Shown here one piece after another: positions 37,975 to 46,842 of a stretch of DNA of 64,000 nucleotides. The stretch's first letter is position 1. Each line of letters starts with the position of its first letter. The position numbers and the translations under genes are program-made. Source of the stretch: an uncultured Cedecea sp. (GTDB lineage Bacteria > Pseudomonadota > Gammaproteobacteria > Enterobacterales > Enterobacteriaceae); contig NZ_CANMLV010000007.1 of assembly GCF_947498825.1 (NCBI RefSeq), positions 124,001 through 188,000 of the forward strand, read 5' to 3'. A model generated the notes under the pieces. That model did not search any database. It was not told the origin of the DNA and was given only the letters and a program-made list of their open reading frames with translations.

Positions 37975-39006
37975 ATGAAACTGACTGCTCTCTCTACCCT
38001 TATCGCCGCGGGTGTCGCCCTGGCAACGTTGTCTGGTGCCGCACAAGCGAAAGGTCGCCTGGTGGTTTACTGTAGCGCTACCAACGAAATGTGTGAGACC
38101 GAAACCAAAGCTTTCGGCGAAAAATATGATGTTAAAACCTCATTTATTCGCAATGGCTCAGGCAGTACTCTCGCGAAAGTCGATGCTGAGAAGAAAAACC
38201 CGCAGGCCGATGTCTGGTATGGCGGCACGCTCGACCCACAGTCCCAGGCAGGCGAGATGGACTTATTAATGCCCTATAAGTCCGCTAATCTGGTTGAAAT
38301 CATGCCGCAATTCCAGGACCCGGCTAAACGTAAAGGAAACTACTCCTCTGCGGTTTATGTCGGTATTTTAGGCTTCGGCGTTAACACCGAACGCCTGAAA
38401 GAAAAAAATCTGCCAGTACCGAAATGCTGGAAAGATTTGACTGACCCGATGTACAAAGGTGAGATTCAGATAGCGGACCCGCAAAGTTCAGGAACGGCCT
38501 ATACCGCTCTGGCAACCTTTGCACAATTATGGGGTGACGATCAGTCCTTCGATTACCTGAAACAACTGAATAAAAATATCTCCCAGTATACCAAGTCAGG
38601 CGTTGCACCGGCCCGTAACACTGCGCGCGGCGAAACAGCCATTGGTATCGGCTTCCTGCACGACTATTCACTGGAGAAAGAACAAGGCGCGCCAATTGAG
38701 CTGATTTCTCCCTGCGAAGGCACCGGGTACGAAGTGGGCGGCGTCAGTATTCTGAAAGGCGCTCGTAACGTCGAAAACGCCAAACTCTTCGTCGACTGGG
38801 CCTTGTCAAAAGAAGCTCAGGAACTTTCCTGGAAGAAAGGAAAATCCTACCAGATCCTGACCAATACCACGGCCGAAAGTTCGCCACTGTCACTGAAACT
38901 GGATGACTTGAAGCTTATTAATTACGACATGGATAAATATGGTGCCTCTGATACTCGTAAAGCCCTGATCGATAAATGGGTTAACGAAGTGAAGATGGGC
39001 AAATAA
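37975..39006 (+). CDS. afuA: AfuA-like periplasmic substrate-binding protein
   Basis: The 343-residue precursor has a signal peptide (MKLTALSTLIAAGVALATLSGAAQA) and a type 2 periplasmic-binding fold related to FbpA: GRLVVYCSATNEMCETE, FIRNGSGSTLAKVDAEKKNPQADVWYGG and GEIQIADPQSSGTAYTALATF. AfuA was annotated as an iron(III) carrier, but for Actinobacillus and enteric pathogens it has been shown to bind hexose phosphates such as glucose 6-phosphate. The classical FbpA double-tyrosine iron motif is not evident. Adjacency to UhpABC-like genes supports a sugar-phosphate ligand here. First of afuABC, 5 bp after the uhpC-like gene. Confidence 0.88.
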   Translation: MKLTALSTLIAAGVALATLSGAAQAKGRLVVYCSATNEMCETETKAFGEKYDVKTSFIRNGSGSTLAKVDAEKKNPQADVWYGGTLDPQSQAGEMDLLMPYKSANLVEIMPQFQDPAKRKGNYSSAVYVGILGFGVNTERLKEKNLPVPKCWKDLTDPMYKGEIQIADPQSSGTAYTALATFAQLWGDDQSFDYLKQLNKNISQYTKSGVAPARNTARGETAIGIGFLHDYSLEKEQGAPIELISPCEGTGYEVGGVSILKGARNVENAKLFVDWALSKEAQELSWKKGKSYQILTNTTAESSPLSLKLDDLKLINYDMDKYGASDTRKALIDKWVNEVKMGK

Positions 39007-39068
39007 CCTGCTATGGGTGGCCCTCTCCGGTCACCCGATTCTCTTTTCTCTGCCCGATAAGGCTCTTT

Positions 39069-41147
39069 ATGTCTGAATCATTACTTTTGCGTACGCCGCG
39101 AAAGCGGGACGCTATTGTCTGGTGTGTCATCGCCAGCTGGCTGGCTTTCGCGCTTCTGCCTAGCTGGAGCCTTGACTATGGCCTGCTGGAATCCACTCAG
39201 GAAGAGTGGCTGGAAGCTTACAGTTGGTCGGGACTCAATATCAGCTTACTCTGGTATCTGCTACCGACTGTATTACTGTTACGCCCTTTCCATCTCTCTG
39301 CTGGCGAAAACCGGGGACGTCATCGCTTTGACGCGCTCTGGGCCTTAGGATGTATGGCATTTATTGTCATCAGTTCTACTCTCGCTGAGCGGGGTATGGG
39401 CTATGCCACTATTGTGCTGTTTATCGCTTTAGGGATTGTGTTAACCCTGGCCCTGACCCGCCTTGAATGGCTGGGCGGCGATCGCTTTGTTATCGGTGCG
39501 CTGGTTACCATCATCGCACTGATTAGCGTATTTATTATCTGGCCGAGCATCGCGATTTTTATCCCGATGTTTACCAACAGTAGCGGTGAATTTGCTCCCC
39601 TGGCCTTTATGGCTGTGCTGGGTAAGTCACACATTATCCAGGTTATCATTAACTCTATAGTGCTTTCGGTTGCCGTGGGGATTGGCTGTACTTTCTTTGG
39701 TCTGGTACTGGCAATTTATACCACGCGTATCGCGAAGCGTAGTGCGCTACTGGGACGTATCTTTTCTATTCTGCCTATCGTTACCCCGCCCTTTGTGGTC
39801 GGCCTGGGTGTCACCCTGATGATGGGCCGCTCGGGTTATATTACCGAGTTAATGGTTGACTGGTTCGGTCTGGTTAACACCAACTGGCTATATGGCTTTA
39901 CCGGTATCTGGCTGGCACAGGTTCTGGCCTTTACCCCGATGGCATTTATGATCCTCGATGGCGCGATCAAAACTATCCATCCATCACTGGAAGAAGCCTC
40001 CTATACCTTACGTGCCAACCGCTGGCAAACCTTTATGGGCGTATTCCTGCCATTGCTGAAACCAGCCCTGGCTAACGCATTCTTAATCGTTATCGTACAG
40101 TCACTGGCCGACTTCAGTAACCCACTGGTACTGGGAGGGAACTTTGACGTTCTGGCTACCCAGATTTACTTCTATATCACCGGTTCACAACTGGATTATC
40201 AGGCCGCCAGTACGCTGGGTGCCTTCCTGCTGATATTCTCGTTACTGGTATTCTGCGTACAGTATCTGTGGATTGGTAAACGTTCCTACGTTACGGTGTC
40301 CGGTAAATCCTCTCGTGGTGACGTTCAGCCCCTGCCAGTCTTACTGGTGTGGTCAGTTGTCACCATACTGGGCATTTGGGTCGTATTTAACGCCTTACTG
40401 TACGGCAGCATTTTCTACGGTAGCTTTACGGTCAACTGGGGCGTGGATTACACCCTGACGTTAGATAACTTTATTAAGCTGTTCGGGCAAGGCATGAGTG
40501 ACGGCGCCTGGCCATCATTACTCGATACCCTGTTGTATGCCGGTATTGCAGCCCCGATCACCGCATTCTTTGGTCTGCTGATTGCCTGGATTGTCGTGCG
40601 CCAGCAATTCCGTGGTAAAAAAGTGATCGAGTTCAGCACCATGTTATGTTTCGCCGTGCCGGGTACTGTTGCAGGTGTTTCTTATATTCTCGCCTTTAAC
40701 GACGCCCCGGTATATCTGACCGGTACCGCAGCTATTGTCATTATCTCTATGGTGATGCGTAACGTACCTGTCGGTATTCGTGCCGGTATTGCCGGACTTG
40801 GGCAAATCGATAAATCACTGGACGAAGCATCCTTGAGTCTGCGAGCCGGCTCGATGCGGACCATTATCAATATTCTGCTGCCGTTGTTACGTCCGGCGAT
40901 CCTTTCTGCTCTGATCTACAGTTTTGTACGTGCCATTACCACCGTCAGTGCCATTGTTTTCCTTGTCACCCCGGATACCCGCGTCGCCACGGCTTATATT
41001 CTGAATCGCGTGGAGGATGGTGAGTACGGTATCGCTATCGCCTATGGATCGATTCTGATTGTCGTGATGCTGGCCATTATTTTCATCTTTGACTGGCTGA
41101 TTGGTGAGTCCCGAACTTCCCGTTCAAAAGCCAAAAACAACGCCTGA
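39069..41147 (+). CDS. afuB: AfuB-like ABC transporter permease (fused double domain)
   Basis: The 692-residue protein contains two permease domains in one chain. Each has the EAA cytoplasmic loop that docks onto the ATPase: EEASYTLRANRWQTFMGVFLPLLKPAL (about residues 308-334) and DEASLSLRAGSMRTIINILLPLLRPAI (about 588-614). About 14 membrane helices are seen, including an N-terminal extra group. A single chain with two domains is usual for the FbpB/AfuB branch. It starts 62 bp after afuA and ends 15 bp before afuC. Confidence 0.92.
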   Translation: MSESLLLRTPRKRDAIVWCVIASWLAFALLPSWSLDYGLLESTQEEWLEAYSWSGLNISLLWYLLPTVLLLRPFHLSAGENRGRHRFDALWALGCMAFIVISSTLAERGMGYATIVLFIALGIVLTLALTRLEWLGGDRFVIGALVTIIALISVFIIWPSIAIFIPMFTNSSGEFAPLAFMAVLGKSHIIQVIINSIVLSVAVGIGCTFFGLVLAIYTTRIAKRSALLGRIFSILPIVTPPFVVGLGVTLMMGRSGYITELMVDWFGLVNTNWLYGFTGIWLAQVLAFTPMAFMILDGAIKTIHPSLEEASYTLRANRWQTFMGVFLPLLKPALANAFLIVIVQSLADFSNPLVLGGNFDVLATQIYFYITGSQLDYQAASTLGAFLLIFSLLVFCVQYLWIGKRSYVTVSGKSSRGDVQPLPVLLVWSVVTILGIWVVFNALLYGSIFYGSFTVNWGVDYTLTLDNFIKLFGQGMSDGAWPSLLDTLLYAGIAAPITAFFGLLIAWIVVRQQFRGKKVIEFSTMLCFAVPGTVAGVSYILAFNDAPVYLTGTAAIVIISMVMRNVPVGIRAGIAGLGQIDKSLDEASLSLRAGSMRTIINILLPLLRPAILSALIYSFVRAITTVSAIVFLVTPDTRVATAYILNRVEDGEYGIAIAYGSILIVVMLAIIFIFDWLIGESRTSRSKAKNNA

Positions 41148-41162
41148 TTACGGAATATAACT

Positions 41163-42212
41163 ATGACACAAGCGCATTTTGTTGAATTACGCAATATCAC
41201 AAAACGGTTTGGCACCAATACCGTGATTGATACCCTTAACTTAGCGATACCTAAAGGCGAGATGGTCAGCCTGCTCGGACCGAGCGGCTGCGGTAAAACG
41301 ACGATCCTTCGTCTGGTTGCCGGCCTGGAAAAACCGTCCAGCGGGCAGATTTTTATTGATGGTGAAGATGTTACCGAACGGTCTATCCAGCAGCGTGATA
41401 TTTGCATGGTGTTTCAGTCTTATGCTCTGTTCCCGCATATGTCGCTCGGAGAAAACGTCGGCTATGGTCTGAAAATGCTCGGTGTGGCTAAAGCAGAAAT
41501 AAAATCCCGGGTAAAAGAGGCGCTGGCGATGGTCGATCTCGACGGCTTTGAAAATCGCTATGTTGATCAGATTTCCGGCGGACAGCAGCAGCGTGTTGCC
41601 CTGGCGCGCGCCCTGATCCTGAAACCTAAAGTTCTGTTATTTGATGAGCCATTGAGTAACCTGGATGCTAACTTGCGTCGCAGTATGCGCGATAAAATTC
41701 GCGATTTGCAGAAGCAATTTAATATTACTTCACTGTATGTGACCCACGATCAGAGCGAAGCCTTTGCGGTATCTGATACGGTGCTGGTGATGAATAAAGG
41801 TGTGATTATGCAAATGGGTAGCCCGCAGACCCTGTATCGTCACCCTGCTTCACGGTTTATGGCGAACTTTATGGGTGATGCCAATATTTTCCCGGCCCGC
41901 TTTACGCAAGATGTAGTCGAGATCTATGGCTACGCCCTGCCGCGCCCGCCACAGTTAACGATTAGCGAGTCTCAGGGAACTGTCGGTGTGCGACCGGAAG
42001 CGATTACATTGAGTGACCGTGGCGAAGAATGCCAGCGTTGTATTGTGCGCCATGTTGCCTATATGGGACCACAATATGAAGTGACGGTTGAATGGCATGG
42101 ACAGACCCTGTTACTGCAGGTCAATGCTACCCGTTTACAACCCAATGCGGGCGAAGATTACTACCTGGAAATCCACCCCTACGGGATGTTTATTCTGGCA
42201 GACGCGCCTTAA
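41163..42212 (+). CDS. afuC: AfuC-like ABC transporter ATP-binding protein
   Basis: The 349-residue ATPase has Walker [11 protein letters not shown]-loop [18 protein letters not shown], signature [15 protein letters not shown], Walker [12 protein letters not shown] and H-loop VTHDQSEA. The C-terminal about 110 residues form a TOBE-type regulatory domain ([12 protein letters not shown]...[12 protein letters not shown]), as in the FbpC/PotA group. It completes the AfuABC importer and is the last gene before a strong terminator. Confidence 0.93.
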   Translation: MTQAHFVELRNITKRFGTNTVIDTLNLAIPKGEMVSLLGPSGCGKTTILRLVAGLEKPSSGQIFIDGEDVTERSIQQRDICMVFQSYALFPHMSLGENVGYGLKMLGVAKAEIKSRVKEALAMVDLDGFENRYVDQISGGQQQRVALARALILKPKVLLFDEPLSNLDANLRRSMRDKIRDLQKQFNITSLYVTHDQSEAFAVSDTVLVMNKGVIMQMGSPQTLYRHPASRFMANFMGDANIFPARFTQDVVEIYGYALPRPPQLTISESQGTVGVRPEAITLSDRGEECQRCIVRHVAYMGPQYEVTVEWHGQTLLLQVNATRLQPNAGEDYYLEIHPYGMFILADAP

Positions 42213-42220
42213 CTGACGGA

Positions 42221-42251
42221 GCCCGCATCTTTTAAGGATGCGGGCTTTTTT
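42221..42251 (+). terminator. Rho-independent terminator of the afuABC operon
   Basis: GCCCGCATC / GATGCGGGC stem with a 7-nt loop followed by six T residues, starting 8 bp after the afuC stop. It also abuts the convergent dbpA stop at 42253. Confidence 0.92.
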
Positions 42252-42252
42252 A

Positions 42253-43626
42253 TCAACGTAGTACTCGGACTTTAACCGACTTACCTTTGATCTTGCCTTT
42301 CTGCAGTTGCGACGCCGCATGACGCGCAACGGGCTGGCGTACGGCAATATAGACATGCATTGGATGTACGTCTATTTTCCCGATATCCGCCCCATCCAGT
42401 CCCATTTCACCCGTTAAGGCTCCCAGCACATCACCGCGACGCATTTTGGCTTTCTTGCCACCATCAACGCATAAGGTCACCATTTCGGCTGCCAGTGGTT
42501 TAAGAGTTCCGCCTGTCGGCGCTTCTTTCCAGTTCAGGGAGATATTCAGCATATCGGCGAGAACAGCTGCACGCTGGGCTTCCTCAGGGGCACAGAAACT
42601 GACAGCCAATCCATCCTGCCCGGCTCGAGCGGTACGACCAATCCTATGAACATGTACCTCAGGATCCCAGGAGAGTTCGTAGTTAACTACCATTTCCAGC
42701 GCTTTGATATCCAGACCACGCGCCGCGACATCGGTAGCCACCAGAACCCGGCTACTGCCGTTAGCGAAACGAATCAGTGTCTGATCGCGGTCGCGCTGCT
42801 CCATATCACCGTGCAGCGCCAGGGCACTTTGCCCGCCAGCATTCAGCTCGTCACAGACTTCCTGACAGTCTTTTTTGGTATTACAGAACACCACACAGGA
42901 CGCTGGCTGGTACTGGCTTAACAACTGCTGTAGCTGCTTGATTTTATTATGACGCGACACCTCATAGAAATGCTGTTCAACCGCCGGGAGCTCATCAACC
43001 GTATCGATCTCAATGGTTTCCGGGTTCTGCTGAATACGGCCGCTGATAGCCGCAATAGCAGGCGGCCAGGTAGCAGAGAACAACAAGGTTTGACGTTTTG
43101 GCGGCGCATATGCCATCACTTCGTCAATCGCGTCGGCAAATCCCATGTCCAGCATACGATCGGCTTCATCCAGCACCACCACCCGCACAGCTTCAAGATT
43201 TACGGTCTCTTTTTTCAGATGATCCAGTAAACGTCCTGGGGTTGCGACAATAATATGCGGCGCATGCTGCAAAGATTCTTTCTGCACGCCAAAAGGCTGC
43301 CCGCCGCACAGGGTCAGTATTTTAATATTGGGCATAAAGCGTGCCAGGCGACGTAACTCTTCTGCGACCTGAGCGGCCAGCTCACGTGTCGGGCACAGTA
43401 CCAGCGACTGAGTGCTGAACTGTCCTGCCTCAATGCGTTGCAGTAATCCCAGACCAAATGCAGCCGTTTTACCACTGCCTGTTTTAGCCTGAGCCCGTAC
43501 ATCTTTTCCCGCCAGAATTGCGGGCAGCGTTGCCGCTTGCACGGGGGTCATATTAAGGTATCCCAGCTCATTAAGATTGTTCAGCTGGGCATCAGGTAAA
43601 GCATTCAGTTCGGAAAAAGCGCTCAC
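42253..43626 (-). CDS. dbpA: ATP-dependent RNA helicase DbpA (DEAD box)
   Basis: The 457-residue helicase acts in assembly of the large ribosomal subunit and is specific for hairpin 92 of 23S rRNA. Motifs in order: Q motif TPVQAATLPAIL, Walker A AQAKTGSGKTAAFG, PTRELAAQV, DEAD in VLDEADRMLDMGF, SAT (LFSATWPPAI), VATDVAARGLDI and HRIGRTARAG. The C-terminal about 75 residues are the RRM-like DbpA RNA-binding domain (MRRGDVLGALTGEMGLDGADIGKIDVHPMHVYIAVRQP). It converges on afuC. A possible promoter with TACAAT lies about 40 bp upstream. Confidence 0.96.
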   Translation of the reverse strand: MSAFSELNALPDAQLNNLNELGYLNMTPVQAATLPAILAGKDVRAQAKTGSGKTAAFGLGLLQRIEAGQFSTQSLVLCPTRELAAQVAEELRRLARFMPNIKILTLCGGQPFGVQKESLQHAPHIIVATPGRLLDHLKKETVNLEAVRVVVLDEADRMLDMGFADAIDEVMAYAPPKRQTLLFSATWPPAIAAISGRIQQNPETIEIDTVDELPAVEQHFYEVSRHNKIKQLQQLLSQYQPASCVVFCNTKKDCQEVCDELNAGGQSALALHGDMEQRDRDQTLIRFANGSSRVLVATDVAARGLDIKALEMVVNYELSWDPEVHVHRIGRTARAGQDGLAVSFCAPEEAQRAAVLADMLNISLNWKEAPTGGTLKPLAAEMVTLCVDGGKKAKMRRGDVLGALTGEMGLDGADIGKIDVHPMHVYIAVRQPVARHAASQLQKGKIKGKSVKVRVLR

Positions 43627-44258
43627 AGTATGTTTCTCTAAAAAGGGCTGTCTGCGCGCATTGTACAGCTTTTTGTTGAGGTATCGTTAGATTCTGCGAC
43701 TTCTCTTGTGGATATTTCGGGTAGTCTCTGGTTGGAACAGGCCATTTGAGGAAAGCCTGTGTCGCTATAATTAATTATAGTCATGCATTCTGTAATTATC
43801 CTCAGCAAATAACAACCTGTATTAATGACAAATAATAAATGCATTTTTTACGTTCAAAAGATAAGAGGGTTATTTAAATCATAAAAACTCGCGTGTCGTT
43901 TACTGATTGACGATTAATACTAAAATTTAATATTGTAATATTTCAGACATAGAGTTTCGCACCTGACTTTAGCGCCTGCTCCATTCATTTTAAAAGCACA
44001 ATCAGTATTTCCATAGGGTTTTGTGAGGTTTTTGATGAGCGATAAACTTAGTTTTATTCAGGGTTGTTACGATATCATGCCAATTAATAAAGTAACTCTT
44101 TTTCTGCGCGGTGATTATCCACTGGGTTAATTCTATTATATGAACGGTTAATACAAGCCGGCACGCTAATAAAAATAACGCTTTTGTTATTGGCAAGAGT
44201 GCGAGCATCGCCGTGCCAAAAATGAAATAACACATATTATAAGCAACGTGAGTATTCA
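43627..44258. other. AT-rich intergenic region upstream of dbpA
   Basis: The dbpA leader and promoter occupy its left end, including the left copy of a 21-bp repeat at 43682-43702. The remainder is visibly AT-rich with many stops on both strands. A hydrophobic minus-strand frame exists at 44002-44235, but it lacks a ribosome-binding site. The FnrS small RNA found near dbpA in E. coli is not recognisable here. Confidence 0.5.
43682..43702 (+). repeat. Left copy of a 21-bp direct repeat flanking the SUMF1-like gene
   Basis: TATCGTTAGATTCTGCGACTT matches the copy at 45231-45251 in 19 of 21 positions, in the same orientation. The copy lies within the dbpA promoter region. Confidence 0.6.
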
Positions 44259-45122
44259 ATGCACACTTACATTAAGTCCATGAAGTTAATAATTATTGCT
44301 ATCATTCTTCCATTCAACTTAAACGCTCACACCTTATTTTTTGAGAGTTTTGTTGAACAAGGTGATTATTATGTAGGCAATGCTTTTGGTAAGCGGAATT
44401 ATCAAAAACATGCCAATGTCCATTTAGAATCGTTTTTTATTATGCAAAAAGAGGTCACTTATTCACTTTATCAACACGTTTCTGACTGGGGAGATCATAA
44501 TGGCTATCTCATTAGTCATAGTTGTAATGGCGCAAAAGATAAAGACTGCCTTCCCTCAGAAATGGATTACGGGCTGCATCCTGTTACTCATATCAGATGG
44601 CTAGATACCATTATATTTGCCAATGCGCTCAGCGAAATGCTGAAGCTAGAACCCGTCTACCGAATGGAAAATGGTGAGCCTCTGCGGGCTGGTGAGGTAA
44701 ATAGTACTATTTATGTCAATTCCAAAGCCACTGGTTATCGTCTACCCGATTTACATGAATGGCAAGTCGCTGCCAGAGGAGGCAAGCCAGCACTAAAATT
44801 GAATACCTATGGTGACATCCATTCCGGGAGTGTTGATGCACAAAAAGTTGCCTGGTATCCGAAATATGATACCCCGCATTATGGCACACAGATTGTTGGT
44901 CAGTTATCTCCTAACGCGCTGGGCATTTTTGATATGAGCGGAAATGTTTCCGAATGGGTTTTTGACAGCTATAAGCCAGGTAACACGATAATGTACTATT
45001 TCTGTGGAGGAAGTTATCTTTATCATGCAACTACCTTAGCCAACTGCGATAGCCATAGCACAGGAATGGCAATGCCAGATATTGGGTTTCGATTAGTCCG
45101 GAATTCTGCACTTGAAAAATAA
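44259..45122 (+). CDS. Exported SUMF1/FGE-sulfatase-domain protein
   Basis: The 287-residue protein has a signal peptide (KSMKLIIIAIILPFNLNAHT, cleavage after NAHT or NA) and one formylglycine-generating-enzyme-like domain: MQKEVTYSLYQHVSDW, HPVTHIRWLDTIIFANALSEM, YRLPDLHEWQVAARGG, ALGIFDMSGNVSEWVFD and a C-terminal CGGSYLYHATTLANCDSH and IGFRLVRN. These are the standard blocks of the fold, with two late cysteines at the active-site region. Family members modify sulfatases or act in varied oxidations; no sulfatase gene is adjacent. The gene is markedly AT-rich and flanked by 21-bp direct repeats, suggesting transfer. A start at ATG 44280 is possible; the GTGAG before 44259 is weak. Confidence 0.8.
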   Translation: MHTYIKSMKLIIIAIILPFNLNAHTLFFESFVEQGDYYVGNAFGKRNYQKHANVHLESFFIMQKEVTYSLYQHVSDWGDHNGYLISHSCNGAKDKDCLPSEMDYGLHPVTHIRWLDTIIFANALSEMLKLEPVYRMENGEPLRAGEVNSTIYVNSKATGYRLPDLHEWQVAARGGKPALKLNTYGDIHSGSVDAQKVAWYPKYDTPHYGTQIVGQLSPNALGIFDMSGNVSEWVFDSYKPGNTIMYYFCGGSYLYHATTLANCDSHSTGMAMPDIGFRLVRNSALEK

Positions 45123-45173
45123 GAATAAAAGCGGAAAGGCTATTTTATTGTCAGCAAAAAAGAGGAGGAAAAT

Positions 45174-45239
45174 ATGGCAAAACGAGCGGCTGGAGCTGCA
45201 CTCGCATATGCCAGGATGTTTTCGCCAAGTTATCGTTAA
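45174..45239 (+). CDS. Putative 21-residue micropeptide with perfect Shine-Dalgarno
   Basis: AGGAGG (45163-45168) stands 5 bp before ATG 45174, the best ribosome-binding site nearby. It opens the 21-residue frame MAKRAAGAALAYARMFSPSYR, basic and alanine-rich, ending in TAA within the right 21-bp repeat. No larger gene continues from it. It might be a leader peptide, a small protein or the truncated start of a lost gene. Nothing in sequence proves translation. Confidence 0.35.
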   Translation: MAKRAAGAALAYARMFSPSYR

Positions 45240-45251
45240 ATTCTGCGACCT
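45231..45251 (+). repeat. Right copy of a 21-bp direct repeat flanking the SUMF1-like gene
   Basis: TATCGTTAAATTCTGCGACCT differs from the left copy (43682-43702) at two positions. The two copies enclose about 1.5 kb of AT-rich DNA carrying the SUMF1-like gene and the micropeptide frame. Confidence 0.6.
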
Positions 45252-45304
45252 GAAACACTTAACTTAAACTTCAGTTCGTGAATCAATGTGCTATTTTAAA
45301 ATTA

Positions 45305-45430
45305 TTATAACCTAAATACTTCGGGCTGCATGACAGCGGCAAGTGAGAGCTTCCCGATGAGCTTCATAAAGGTAAGTGATTCGGGAGAACGAACGCAACC
45401 AACCCACATGCAATTTGAGATATAAATATA
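45305..45430. repeat. ERIC-like (IRU) imperfect palindromic element
   Basis: The segment has the typical ERIC outline: TATAACCTAAATACTTCGGGCTGC at the left in divided form (TATAACCTAAATAC, TTCGGGCTGC), central CCCGATGAGCTTCATAAAGGTAAGTGATTCGGG, and right GAACGAACGCAACCAAC, then CACATGCAATTTGAGATATA. The central AGGTAAGTGATTCGGG corresponds to the ERIC2 primer region. Length about 126 bp agrees with ERIC. The ends are degenerate. Confidence 0.75.
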
Positions 45431-45501
45431 GGGCATAAGCCAGCCAGGGCCGTCTCTGTCGAGATTTAAGCCTCCGGCATCAGATCAGAGGATTTCTCCG
45501 G

Positions 45502-46050
45502 GTGAACATAAAACAGGGACTGATGTTAGCTTTGCTACTGGTATCGCTGAATGCTCCGGCGAGCGAAACCAGTAAAGTCATACTGAAAGAAGGCAGCAAT
45601 CTGCTGGATATCAATGGTGATGGGGTGGACGATTTAGTGGTTTATTCTCGGTTTGAGAATAATACATCACACCCTAATAATACCATGACTATCTTTATGA
45701 TCGACCCGCAGGGAAAATATCATATTCTTCCGGTAGCCAATGATATTGGTTTCACTTGGTCTGACTTTATCTTATCGGCCTCGACAATAAAAATTGCTGA
45801 CTATGCCTTATTTAAAAAACCGGACGGCTATTTTATTGTCAGTGCGCACAAAGTCACCGGTGGGGTATACGGTGAGGATGTATCCGATGACCTGCCGGTA
45901 AAATTTACCCGCTATGATATCAACAGCTATCAGGAAGCCCCGGGAGTACCTCCCTACTTCTGGGAATACCGTGGAGCCTACACTACTGAAAGCAAATATC
46001 ATGATATCGATGAGGCTTTCCCACACTTTAAAAACGAAATGATAAAATAG
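45502..46050 (+). CDS. Exported protein resembling the CarG/CpmJ carbapenem self-resistance family
   Basis: The 182-residue product begins at GTG 45502 (AGAGGA about 9 bp upstream) with a signal peptide ending near APASET. The mature part opens with LLDINGDGVDDLVVYSRFENNTSHPNNTMTIFMI and continues FTWSDFILSASTIKIADYALF, segments I associate with the CarG/CpmJ proteins that protect carbapenem producers and have orphan homologues in other enterobacteria. The DINGDGVDD stretch also looks like a calcium-binding FG-GAP/EF-type loop. No carbapenem biosynthetic genes are nearby. The family assignment is from memory of motifs, so moderate. Confidence 0.5.
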   Translation: MNIKQGLMLALLLVSLNAPASETSKVILKEGSNLLDINGDGVDDLVVYSRFENNTSHPNNTMTIFMIDPQGKYHILPVANDIGFTWSDFILSASTIKIADYALFKKPDGYFIVSAHKVTGGVYGEDVSDDLPVKFTRYDINSYQEAPGVPPYFWEYRGAYTTESKYHDIDEAFPHFKNEMIK

Positions 46051-46111
46051 TCAGCTTCTGCACATAAGATTTTAACAATACAAAACATTTAATTTATCTT
46101 AAATAGAAAAT

Positions 46112-46141
46112 ATCCCCTGTTCATCATCTGATACAGGGGAT
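46112..46141. terminator. Bidirectional terminator between the CarG-like gene and mdtI
   Basis: ATCCCCTGT / ACAGGGGAT form a 9-bp stem with a 12-nt loop. On the minus strand the stem is followed by ATTTTCTATTT (mdtJI end); on the plus strand by TTC. Confidence 0.7.
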
Positions 46142-46145
46142 TTCA

Positions 46146-46475
46146 TCAGGCCATTTTAATAATAATCATTCCGGTTAATAATAACCCGAGGCCCAGCCAG
46201 CCTTTGCGATTTAAACGCTGACCGAAGAGTATCCAACCTGCGGCAACCGTCGCAATGATACCGAATCCTCCCCATAAAGCATAAGCAACGGAGAGTTCAA
46301 TACCTTTTACTGCCTGTGATAAAGCGCTAAATGCGGCTAATACAGCAAGTAAAGAAAAAATACCGTAAACAGGACGGCGAAAACCGTCAGAGTGTTTAAG
46401 AAAAATATTAGCCAGAATTTCTAATACAATGGCCGCAAACAGCCACAGTCCGTGTACCCATTCAAACGACGGCAT
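46146..46475 (-). CDS. mdtI: Spermidine export protein MdtI (SMR family)
   Basis: From ATG 46475 the product has 109 residues, as in E. coli. It has four membrane helices with the SMR signature: [32 protein letters not shown], including the membrane-embedded Glu of LEI, and [17 protein letters not shown]. It works only as a complex with MdtJ and exports spermidine. Its start lies 14 bp inside the 3' end of mdtJ, the same overlap as in E. coli. A terminator follows. Confidence 0.94.
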   Translation of the reverse strand: MPSFEWVHGLWLFAAIVLEILANIFLKHSDGFRRPVYGIFSLLAVLAAFSALSQAVKGIELSVAYALWGGFGIIATVAAGWILFGQRLNRKGWLGLGLLLTGMIIIKMA

Positions 46476-46842
46476 GCTGCCCTCTCTTCTCTGGCACAAC
46501 GTCTTCCTTGCGCTCTTTTTTACTGCGCGTGCCTGACTTTAATAATGCAATACCGGCCACCAGTGTTGTGAGACCTAAAATTTTAAGTAATGAAATTGAT
46601 TCATCAAATAATAAAACACTGCCAACAGTAATAATCAGAATACCGATCCCTTCCCACATGGCATAAGCCACACCAAGGGCAATTTTTTTCACCGAAAATG
46701 ATAATAAAATATATGAAAGCGTGATCATCACCAGCATAAAAATATAGCCCGTATTATCATCGCTAATACTTGACCACTTCATTGAAAGCGTGCCAGTAAT
46801 CTCAGCGACGATAGCCATCCCTAGAAAAATCCAGTAAATCAT
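46462..46842 (-). CDS. mdtJ: Spermidine export protein MdtJ (SMR family)
   Basis: The 126-residue SMR protein starts [25 protein letters not shown], with the embedded Glu14 of the family, and has four membrane helices and a charged C-terminal tail ([23 protein letters not shown]), slightly longer than in E. coli (121). It pairs with MdtI. In E. coli mdtJI responds to spermidine; the 400-bp leader region upstream here would be the regulatory site. Confidence 0.94.
   Translation of the reverse strand: MIYWIFLGMAIVAEITGTLSMKWSSISDDNTGYIFMLVMITLSYILLSFSVKKIALGVAYAMWEGIGILIITVGSVLLFDESISLLKILGLTTLVAGIALLKSGTRSKKERKEDVVPEKRGQHAVV

Noticed and set aside
44002-44235. Hydrophobic minus-strand frame divergent from the SUMF1-like gene
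   Set aside because: No ribosome-binding site, strongly AT-rich DNA in which hydrophobic codons arise by chance, and no recognisable family; not supported enough to call.
43627-44258. Possible FnrS small RNA upstream of dbpA, as in E. coli
   Set aside because: No sequence resembling FnrS or its terminal GC-rich hairpin with T-run was found.
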